A DNA stretch of 5,337 nucleotides from Moraxellaceae bacterium (lineage in GTDB: Bacteria; Pseudomonadota; Gammaproteobacteria; Pseudomonadales; Ketobacteraceae): assembly GCA_002402125.1 (NCBI GenBank), contig NVVG01000007.1, positions 18,169 through 23,505 of the forward strand, written 5' to 3'. The notes under the pieces are model-generated. The model did not search any database and was not told the DNA's origin. It saw only the letters and a program-made list of their open reading frames with translations. The translations under genes were made by a program, and so were the position numbers. Positions 1-5,337 of this stretch are shown piece by piece. The stretch's first letter is position 1, and each line of letters opens with the position of its first letter.

Positions 1-827
1 ATTTTTATAATCTAGGCTTAGCCGTTGGGCAGAAGCTCACAATATCCTCTCATGGCATTATCGGGCACTTAGCCATGGCCGGAAAAACGTATTTGGAATC
101 CTTTCAGCTATTTGCTCGTTATATTAAACTTCGAACACAATTAGTCGACTTTAACGTTTTATATGAAGGCGCATTCGTTAAAACGGAATTTACCACAGGT
201 GTTAATAACCCCCAGATTCAACGGTTCCTTTGCGATAGCTCAGTCGCCGGTTCTTACAATCTATGTAAAGCATTCTTAGGCTCAGAAAAGGCTATTCATA
301 GCGTACAATTCAACTACCCTGAGCCTAAAGATTTGACTCCCTATCATGAGATATTTTCTTGTCCTATTAGCTTTTCACACCAATGTGCCAGCGTAGTGCT
401 AGATCTAAGCTATTTGACCGAAGTTAGCGACACTGCCAATGAGCTAATGCTAAGAACTGCCCAGCAACAATGTGAGACGCTGTTAAAAGAATTAAAAGCA
501 ACGGAATCGCTCACAGATAAAGTCTTAGCACTGTTACTAGCAACGCCAGAATATTGCTTCAATCAACAACAATTAGCGGAGTGCTTAGGGATGAGCTCAC
601 GAACACTTAGGCGAAAACTTAGCGCAGAATCCAGTCGTTACCAAGACCTGGTCGATTATGCGTTAAAAGAACAGGCTTCCAGCTACTTAAATAATACACA
701 GTGGAGTGTAGAACAAATTGCCGAGCTATTAGGTTATAGCGACACGAGCAATTTTAACAAAGCTTTTAAACGCTGGTTTGGTATGGGGCCTAAAGCCTAT
801 CGAGAAGCTTCAGTTCGAGAATCGTAA
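1..827 (+). CDS. AraC-family transcriptional regulator, Arabinose_bd/OruR-like type, 5'-partial
   Basis: This is a cytoplasmic DNA-binding regulator whose first codons lie left of the window. The frame is open from base 3, adding 24 residues before the first in-window ATG at 75. Those residues (LGLAVGQKLTISSHGIIGHL, then AMAG) match the conserved start of the Arabinose_bd-type ligand domain (PF12625), so ATG 75 is internal. About 274 residues are visible; relatives are usually about 330-345, so roughly 60-70 are missing. The ligand domain fills residues 1 to about 155 of the visible part. The C-terminal AraC DNA-binding domain has two helix-turn-helix units: one around FNQQQLAECLGMSSRTLRRK (about 186-206) and one around WSVEQIAELLGYSDTSNFNK (about 234-253), followed by AFKRWFGMGPKAYR, the usual AraC signature end. 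The stop is TAA at 825-827. The ligand and target genes cannot be read from the sequence. Relatives often regulate adjacent catabolic genes, so the target may lie to the left. Confidence 0.93.
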   Translation, partial: FYNLGLAVGQKLTISSHGIIGHLAMAGKTYLESFQLFARYIKLRTQLVDFNVLYEGAFVKTEFTTGVNNPQIQRFLCDSSVAGSYNLCKAFLGSEKAIHSVQFNYPEPKDLTPYHEIFSCPISFSHQCASVVLDLSYLTEVSDTANELMLRTAQQQCETLLKELKATESLTDKVLALLLATPEYCFNQQQLAECLGMSSRTLRRKLSAESSRYQDLVDYALKEQASSYLNNTQWSVEQIAELLGYSDTSNFNKAFKRWFGMGPKAYREASVRES

Positions 828-834
828 CTCTCAT

Positions 835-863
835 AGTGGGTTGTGAACAGTGCCAGGCCCACT
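835..863 (+). other. Imperfect hairpin just after the AraC stop
   Basis: AGTGGG (835-840) pairs with CCCACT (858-863), and two G-U pairs can extend the stem inward. The loop is about 13 bases. It starts 8 bases after the AraC stop, where a terminator would be expected, but no T-run follows, so it is a poor intrinsic terminator. It could be an mRNA 3'-end protecting hairpin or chance. Confidence 0.25.
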
Positions 864-893
864 GCTCAATGGTGAGCGATATTTGGTCATATC
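864..893. repeat. Two short adjacent inverted repeats in the AraC-kinase gap
   Basis: GCTCA-ATGG-TGAGC (864-877) is directly followed by GATAT-TTGGTC-ATATC (878-893). Each arm is a perfect 5 bp. Such short pairs arise by chance, so they matter only because three other inverted repeats lie in the same 210-base gap. Confidence 0.25.
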
Positions 894-922
894 TGAACTC
901 AGCAAGGCAGTTGTTGGAGTGT

Positions 923-957
923 GTGTCTTCAGTTTGGCGAGACTTTACTGCAGACAC
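923..957. repeat. 11-bp inverted repeat, candidate operator or RNA hairpin
   Basis: GTGTCTTCAGT (923-933) is the reverse complement of ACTGCAGACAC (947-957) at 10 of 11 positions, with one mismatch at 929/951. The spacer is 13 bases, giving a centre-to-centre distance of 24 bases. It ends just upstream of the promoter-like element at 959-987. That position would suit a dimeric activator, or a repressor, of the kinase gene. As RNA it would form a 6+4 bp stem with a 13-base loop, but no T-run follows, so an intrinsic terminator is unlikely. Its binding partner is unknown; the AraC regulator upstream is one candidate, although AraC proteins more often use direct repeats. Confidence 0.45.
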
Positions 958-958
958 T

Positions 959-987
959 GTTAAGGCTTCTCACTTTTACCTTATACT
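959..987 (+). promoter_or_regulatory. Weak sigma70-like promoter candidate for the kinase gene
   Basis: TATACT at 982-987 resembles a -10 box. The -35 region around 958-965 (TGTTAAGG) is far from TTGACA, so the promoter would be weak or activator-dependent. That would fit the inverted repeat ending at 957. A start near base 994 would leave a leader of about 45 bases. This rests on motif reading only. Confidence 0.25.
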
Positions 988-993
988 GAGGCT

Positions 994-1003
994 ATAGGCC
1001 TAT
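994..1003. repeat. Perfect 10-bp palindrome ATAGGCCTAT
   Basis: ATAGGCCTAT is fully self-complementary. It lies between the -10-like box and the kinase ribosome binding site, a place where a bound protein would block transcription. No known operator is recognised, and a 10-bp palindrome can occur by chance. Confidence 0.25.
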
Positions 1004-1019
1004 TCTTGATAAATTTTCT

Positions 1020-1025
1020 GAGGTG
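1020..1025 (+). promoter_or_regulatory. Shine-Dalgarno sequence of the kinase gene
   Basis: GAGGTG lies 12 bases before the ATG at 1038. The spacing is slightly long but usable. A GTG at 1023 is in the same frame but is part of this GAGGTG, and a GTG at 1029 is only 3 bases from it. ATG 1038 is therefore the preferred start. Confidence 0.55.
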
Positions 1026-1037
1026 TTAGTGTTTATA

Positions 1038-3080
1038 ATGTCTACCAAATACATCGTTCTTCTTTTATCCATAACCTGTGCATATGTATTGTCGGGTTGG
1101 CTTGGGTTCCTATTTTCCATCCCGCCCGGTAGCGTTACACCATTTTGGCCACCTTCAGGTATCGCTTTGGCTGCTTATTTAGCTTTTGGTGTAAGGGTGT
1201 GGCCGGGAGTGTGGTTGGGAGCGTTCTTGATAAATATCATTGGTTTTATGAGTGACTCGCTAAGCCTTGTAGAGGTGATTACCGCGGTATTCATTGGTAT
1301 AGGGTCTGCTTTGCAGCCACTGGCTGGTCATTGGTTGATCAGGAGGTTTGTGGGTGACGATCTTTCCTTTGATCAACTTGAGTCGACCTTGAAGTTTTTA
1401 GCGGTTATTCCTCTTATGTGTTTTGTTTCTGCTAGCATTGGCGTTTTGTCATTATTTTCGGCAGGAATGCTCTCTGTTGCGGATATAGGGGTAAATTGGT
1501 TTACTTGGTGGTCGGGCGACTCGGTCGGAATATTGATATTTACACCATTAATTTTTGTCTGGCTTAACTCATCGAGTGAAAAAAGCGAGGACCGATTTCA
1601 ACTAAGACCAATATTGTTAACCATATTCACCCTAGTGTTATCTTTACTGATTTTTAAGTTTGGCTACCCGTTAGAATATCTTTTATTACCACCGTTGATA
1701 TGGATTGCGCTCATTGGTAATACACATTGGCTGACAATGTCGCTATTGGTGCTGGATATTGTTGCTTGCTGGCATACTTCATTGCTGTCCGGGCCTTTTT
1801 ATATGGGGCAACTGAATACGTCGTTACTCCTATTGCAACTATATGTCGCTGTCTGCGCTGCTACCGTTTATATCGTGTCTTCACTTACTCGTGAAATAAA
1901 ACGAGCCAATACGGCAAAATCTGTTTTTTTAGCCAATATGAGCCATGAAATTCGAACACCGCTAAATGGCGTTATTGGGCTTAATAGTTTGCTACTAGAT
2001 ACCCCCTTGAATGAAGAGCAGCGGGAACTATCTGACGGTGTGGCCGATTCGGCGCTTAGTTTAATTACCATCATTAACGATATTCTTGATTTTTCCAAAG
2101 TGGAAGCTGGAAAACTTACCTTTGAGCCCGTTGACTTTAACGTAGAGGCGTCGCTTCGTAATGTTGTGGGTTTTCTTTCGCACAAGGCCAGTGAAAAACA
2201 ATTAACCCTGAATTATTCGATTGATAGTGATATTGATAGTTTTGTGAATTCTGATGAGGGCCGGCTTAAACAGATTTTACTGAACCTAATCGGGAACGCC
2301 ATCAAGTTTACAATACAAGGAGGAGTTAGTGTATCTTGCCAAAGAAAGAAAGAAACCACGGATCATATTTGGTTGCAATTTTGTGTTAAGGATAGTGGTA
2401 TCGGTATGTCTGAATCGGACAAGGAAAAATTATTTCTTCCTTTCAGTCAGGCCAATATATCTACGACACGGCTATATGGCGGTACAGGATTAGGACTGTC
2501 GATATCACAAAAACTTGTGAAAATGATGGATGGAAGTATTGAGGTAGAAAGTAATGAAGGTCAGGGATCAACTTTCTCATTTATAGCAAAATTCACGAGG
2601 CAGAAAGCGGATAGCCAGTGTCGGAAAGAATATAGGGCTCCCAGTGAAGGTAAACCATTCGCGACTGATGTAACTGAGGGTGTTAACTATCAACAATACA
2701 ATATTCGGGTGCTTGTTGCTGAAGATAACGTGGTAAATCAAAAAGTGGCAATAAAAATGCTCGAGAAACATGGGTGCCATGTGGCGTGTGTTAGTACTGG
2801 TAGAAAGGCTGTGGAAGCGCTGAAAAACACTGAGTATGATTTTGTATTAATGGATTGTCATATGCCAGACATGGATGGTTTTGAAGCTACTCAGGTAATA
2901 CGTAGAGATTGTAAGAAAACAGGTGGGAAAGAAGTCACGATAGTCGCACTAACGGCAAACGCATTAAAAGGGACTCGAGATGAATGCCTGGCGGTCGGTA
3001 TGAATGATTACATTAGCAAACCAGTTTCCAAAAACGACTTGCAACAAGTATTGTTAAAATACTTTTCCCCGTTAGATTAG
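1038..3080 (+). CDS. MASE1-domain hybrid sensor histidine kinase with C-terminal receiver
   Basis: This is an inner-membrane two-component kinase of about 680 residues from ATG 1038. Residues 1 to about 283 form a MASE1 sensor (PF05231) of roughly eight or more membrane helices, with the hallmark [20 protein letters not shown] near residues 33-52. A short linker leads to HisKA with the H-box [18 protein letters not shown] (phosphorylated His303). HATPase_c spans about 405-520: N-box [10 protein letters not shown] (416-425), G1 box DSGIGM (452-457) and G2 box GGTGLGLSI (482-490). The receiver spans about 557-675, with acidic pair Glu562/Asp563, phosphoacceptor Asp606 in [11 protein letters not shown], Thr639 and Lys661. 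All catalytic residues are intact. There is no PAS or HAMP domain, no Hpt domain and no output domain, so a separate Hpt protein and response regulator are probably needed elsewhere. The signal is unknown, as for most MASE1 proteins. The gene is convergent with the receptor gene and probably transcribed alone. Confidence 0.96.
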   Translation: MSTKYIVLLLSITCAYVLSGWLGFLFSIPPGSVTPFWPPSGIALAAYLAFGVRVWPGVWLGAFLINIIGFMSDSLSLVEVITAVFIGIGSALQPLAGHWLIRRFVGDDLSFDQLESTLKFLAVIPLMCFVSASIGVLSLFSAGMLSVADIGVNWFTWWSGDSVGILIFTPLIFVWLNSSSEKSEDRFQLRPILLTIFTLVLSLLIFKFGYPLEYLLLPPLIWIALIGNTHWLTMSLLVLDIVACWHTSLLSGPFYMGQLNTSLLLLQLYVAVCAATVYIVSSLTREIKRANTAKSVFLANMSHEIRTPLNGVIGLNSLLLDTPLNEEQRELSDGVADSALSLITIINDILDFSKVEAGKLTFEPVDFNVEASLRNVVGFLSHKASEKQLTLNYSIDSDIDSFVNSDEGRLKQILLNLIGNAIKFTIQGGVSVSCQRKKETTDHIWLQFCVKDSGIGMSESDKEKLFLPFSQANISTTRLYGGTGLGLSISQKLVKMMDGSIEVESNEGQGSTFSFIAKFTRQKADSQCRKEYRAPSEGKPFATDVTEGVNYQQYNIRVLVAEDNVVNQKVAIKMLEKHGCHVACVSTGRKAVEALKNTEYDFVLMDCHMPDMDGFEATQVIRRDCKKTGGKEVTIVALTANALKGTRDECLAVGMNDYISKPVSKNDLQQVLLKYFSPLD

Positions 3081-3100
3081 TTCTTTTGGGGGATCAAGTG

Positions 3101-3148
3101 TTACCTTTTGTTCCTTGGTAAAATATTGCGATTAAATGTTTAAACCAA
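3101..3148. terminator. Possible weak bidirectional terminator between convergent genes
   Basis: The 70-base gap between the kinase stop (3080) and the receptor stop (3151) holds only weak hairpins. TTACC (3101-3105) can pair with GGTAA (3117-3121). Alternatively TTGG (3115-3118) with CCAA (3145-3148) can close an AT-rich stem that also pairs TAAA (3119-3122) with TTTA (3139-3142). Neither is GC-rich or followed by a clear T-run. A terminator is expected here from the gene layout, but the sequence support is poor. Confidence 0.2.
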
Positions 3149-3150
3149 AT

Positions 3151-5337
3151 TCAAAAAGTAGTCGTTAACATTAAACTCACAGAAAACGGTTCCTCGGTAT
3201 ACCTAGCTCTATTCGGATAATATTTGCTTGAGCCTGTGTTGTAGCTGTATATTTTGTTGTCGTTAATATTGAGGATATTTTGAAAGTAAAGAGTTGCTTC
3301 TATATCTGATTTATTTGTTTCAAATCGATAACGTACCGATGCATTTAGACGTGTATCTATTCCATAAACATCGTTTTTTCGCAATTTGTCGATTTCTTCT
3401 AGGGTGTCGTTCTTTTCTTGCTGGAAGTCTATTAAATCGGCTGGAGATAGGGCGCTTTCGTCAACTTTTGCATACGCATTTTCATATGCGTTAAGTTCAT
3501 CCTTTGCGCCTGGCATGCCCCAGTATATTCTAAGATTGCTATGCAAAGACCAATTGTTATTGATGGAGTAGGTGGTGTATATTTTTGTTGATTGATTGGG
3601 TGAATTGTTTAAGTCATTCCCTTCGTCGGTAAGCGTAATAAAGTTTACATTATATAGATAATCACTATAACTAATTCCGTTACGATTGTTTCCATCTTCG
3701 AGGGTTTTGTTCATATTGAAGTTAAGCAGTTTCGTTAGTGAATGGCTAGCCCCAAATATAAACTGACGAGACTGGTATTTTATTTCTAGCTCGAATCCAG
3801 CGGTATTACTATTACCTACGTTGCTAGATTTACTACCATCCCATGCAATTGTTTCTATGTTATTGTAGAAGCTACTTGCATTAAAAATAAAATTGTTGCC
3901 GTATAGATGGGTGTAGATAATCTCAACGGATTGTAATATTTCAGGGTCGATATCGCTGTTGGTTTTATCACTAATGAACAAGTTAGTGGTTTTCATCATT
4001 CTGACCGATTGCTGTCCAGTAAGTTTTATAGTAGCGTTATCGTCAATAGCGTAATTTATAGATAGTCGAGGGGAGTAGTACCAGTCTGCAAATTCATGCT
4101 TGTCTACTCTAAATGAAGCAATTAATTTTGTTTGTGGTAGAAGTTGATACTCGGCTTCTGTTAGAAGAGAGAACATCAACGCATTCCAACCCTCTCCTGC
4201 GAAGAATGTATTTCCGTCCGTCGGGTTTATTGTTCCGTTTTTACCATTGCCGATGTAATCAGAATCCAATCCGCTGATGATGACGTTGCCATCGCTAATC
4301 AGTAACCGCTCTTTGCTTTCCCCCCAGGGAGGGCGTGTCCATTCATACGATAATTCTAGCCCTAACACTGAATGCAGATTGTCACTAATAGAAGTGTTGA
4401 TTATTGTTTGTAGAAGGAACTCGTTCTCTGAATAACCATGCTTTCTATTGCGATAAGAGTCTTCTTGGTACTGTTTGCTATTGCGTTTATAATGTCGAGA
4501 TTCCTTGCTGTCAAAACTTAGTGTGGTACTGATTTCATTGAAAGTGTCTAAATTTGTCTTGTAAGAAAGAGCGCTGGTGAATCCTTGATATGTGAGTTGC
4601 TGGTCATTCCCTATGCCGTCAGCATATTCTTTGCGAATTCCTGTTTCTGTGGTCTGTCCTGAGCGGGTATAGCGTGTCCACCAACGCCATTTATGATCAA
4701 CCGTAATATCGACATGAAACTTGATTTGAGGTGCTTCTAGTGCGTCTGCCAGATAAGGTTCGGGCCCATACAGATCCGAAGGGTCTCTGCCTTTATAGTT
4801 TGTTTGTACATCGGGATCAGCCTGATAATAATAGGCATTGTCATGCCCTTTGGTTTGGTGGATGCTAAAGAAAGTGTAAATATCAGTTTCACCAATTCTA
4901 GTCGCGTTTTCAATAAACCCCCCTGAACCGCTGTAGGTATTATTCACCAAAATACCTGCGCGGCTACCTTCAAAACTACTAGAAGATTTTATGGTAATGC
5001 TTATGACGCCAGCAACAGCGCCAGGACCGTAGGTTACCGACCCTGGGCCGCGAATGATTTCAATTTTTTCGATATCATTTAAATTCCATTGGTCAATCTC
5101 GCCAGAAATGCCATTTTTAACGCGTTCTGTAATATTGCGACCATTAACTAGAAGTATGTACTTTACGTTGCTATCGCTTATTATCCCTCGTATGCCTAAT
5201 TTGGGCCCCTGGCCGTGAGTCATGGAGTAGGCTCCTGGTACGTAGATATTGATAAGATCAATGATGTTTCTAGCGGGAGTTATCGCGATATCTTCTTGGT
5301 AAATTGTAGTAATTGATACTGGAACTTCGGATGGTTT
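3151..5337 (-). CDS. TonB-dependent outer-membrane receptor, 5'-partial
   Basis: This is a 22-strand-barrel type receptor for energy-dependent uptake of a scarce ligand across the outer membrane, powered by TonB-ExbB-ExbD. The frame is open to the right edge, adding 38 residues upstream of the first in-window Met (complement of 5221-5223). These read as plug domain (PVSITTIYQEDIAITPARNI), so that Met is internal. About 728 residues are visible. The signal peptide, TonB box and first part of the plug are outside. The plug continues through LLVNGRN and the hallmark IEIIRGPGSVTYGPGAVAGV (about 93-112). The barrel follows, with receptor-typical segments SPRLSINYAI (about 422-431) and DPEILQSVEI (about 464-473). 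It ends in LMLTTTF, a terminal Phe as in BAM-assembled barrels. No cysteine is visible. A charged, helix-prone loop lies at about 609-655. The general type resembles the FepA/CirA/BtuB group, but the ligand (siderophore, cobalamin, glycan, other) cannot be assigned. It is convergent with the kinase gene; its promoter is outside the window. Confidence 0.95.
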   Translation of the reverse strand, partial: KPSEVPVSITTIYQEDIAITPARNIIDLINIYVPGAYSMTHGQGPKLGIRGIISDSNVKYILLVNGRNITERVKNGISGEIDQWNLNDIEKIEIIRGPGSVTYGPGAVAGVISITIKSSSSFEGSRAGILVNNTYSGSGGFIENATRIGETDIYTFFSIHQTKGHDNAYYYQADPDVQTNYKGRDPSDLYGPEPYLADALEAPQIKFHVDITVDHKWRWWTRYTRSGQTTETGIRKEYADGIGNDQQLTYQGFTSALSYKTNLDTFNEISTTLSFDSKESRHYKRNSKQYQEDSYRNRKHGYSENEFLLQTIINTSISDNLHSVLGLELSYEWTRPPWGESKERLLISDGNVIISGLDSDYIGNGKNGTINPTDGNTFFAGEGWNALMFSLLTEAEYQLLPQTKLIASFRVDKHEFADWYYSPRLSINYAIDDNATIKLTGQQSVRMMKTTNLFISDKTNSDIDPEILQSVEIIYTHLYGNNFIFNASSFYNNIETIAWDGSKSSNVGNSNTAGFELEIKYQSRQFIFGASHSLTKLLNFNMNKTLEDGNNRNGISYSDYLYNVNFITLTDEGNDLNNSPNQSTKIYTTYSINNNWSLHSNLRIYWGMPGAKDELNAYENAYAKVDESALSPADLIDFQQEKNDTLEEIDKLRKNDVYGIDTRLNASVRYRFETNKSDIEATLYFQNILNINDNKIYSYNTGSSKYYPNRARYTEEPFSVSLMLTTTF

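Noticed and set aside
1868..2185. Open frame of about 105 codons on the - strand inside the kinase gene
   Set aside because: It lies fully antisense to the HisKA coding region, whose protein sequence is strongly conserved, and its own translation is Ser-rich with no recognisable domain.
2220..2240. Direct repeat of ATTGATAGT spaced 12 bases apart
   Set aside because: It encodes the repeated Ile-Asp-Ser of SIDSDIDSF within the kinase; this is best explained by coding sequence.
2341..2355. AAAG tetranucleotide repeat, about 3.75 units, within the kinase gene (possible phase-variation tract)
   Set aside because: Too few units for likely slippage. It encodes a Lys-rich turn between HATPase strands, and the frame is intact on both sides.
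2577..2780. Open frame of about 67 codons on the - strand inside the kinase gene
   Set aside because: It is antisense to the linker and receiver coding region, with no recognisable domain.
3474..3491. Inverted repeat ACGCAT-N6-ATGCGT
   Set aside because: It lies inside the receptor coding sequence at the NAYENAYA stretch, where codon choice and the residue repeat explain it.
3294..3571. Two overlapping short + strand open frames opposite the receptor
   Set aside because: They are antisense to conserved receptor barrel coding sequence, have no family resemblance, and overlap each other in different frames.
1..5337. CRISPR array, insertion sequence, att site, tRNA, or defence/toxin system
   Set aside because: No regularly spaced repeats, transposase, integrase, tRNA-like folds or toxin/nuclease motifs were seen. 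The window is nearly filled by three ordinary gene families.

Overview
The window shows one face of a Gram-negative, most likely gammaproteobacterial, genome. It has an outer-membrane TonB-dependent receptor, a hybrid sensor kinase with a MASE1 membrane sensor, and an AraC regulator of the OruR/Arabinose_bd type. The DNA is moderately AT-rich. The taxonomic placement is inferred from gene types only; a marine or environmental gammaproteobacterium would fit. I see no phage, transposon, CRISPR, tRNA or rRNA.

Layout from left to right: (1) the 3' part of an AraC-family regulator on the + strand, running off the left edge. (2) A gap of about 210 bases with several inverted repeats, the best being an 11-bp pair at 923-957, followed by a weak promoter-like element and a Shine-Dalgarno sequence. 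(3) A complete + strand hybrid histidine kinase: MASE1, HisKA, HATPase_c and receiver. (4) A 70-base convergent gap. (5) A - strand TonB-dependent receptor that runs off the right edge without its N-terminus.

Both edge genes are longer than their first in-window ATG suggests. The frame stays open to the window boundary in each case, and the extra residues match the conserved family domain (Arabinose_bd at the left, the TonB plug at the right). ATG 75 and the ATG whose complement lies at 5221-5223 are therefore internal methionines.

How the genes work together is uncertain. The kinase and the receptor are tail to tail, so they are not an operon. The regulator and kinase are on the same strand but far enough apart to have separate promoters. 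A surface-uptake and signalling neighbourhood is possible, but nothing in the sequence proves a functional link. I found no convincing undescribed system. The most unusual items are the repeat-rich gap ahead of the kinase and a long charged, helix-prone insertion in a late loop of the receptor barrel.
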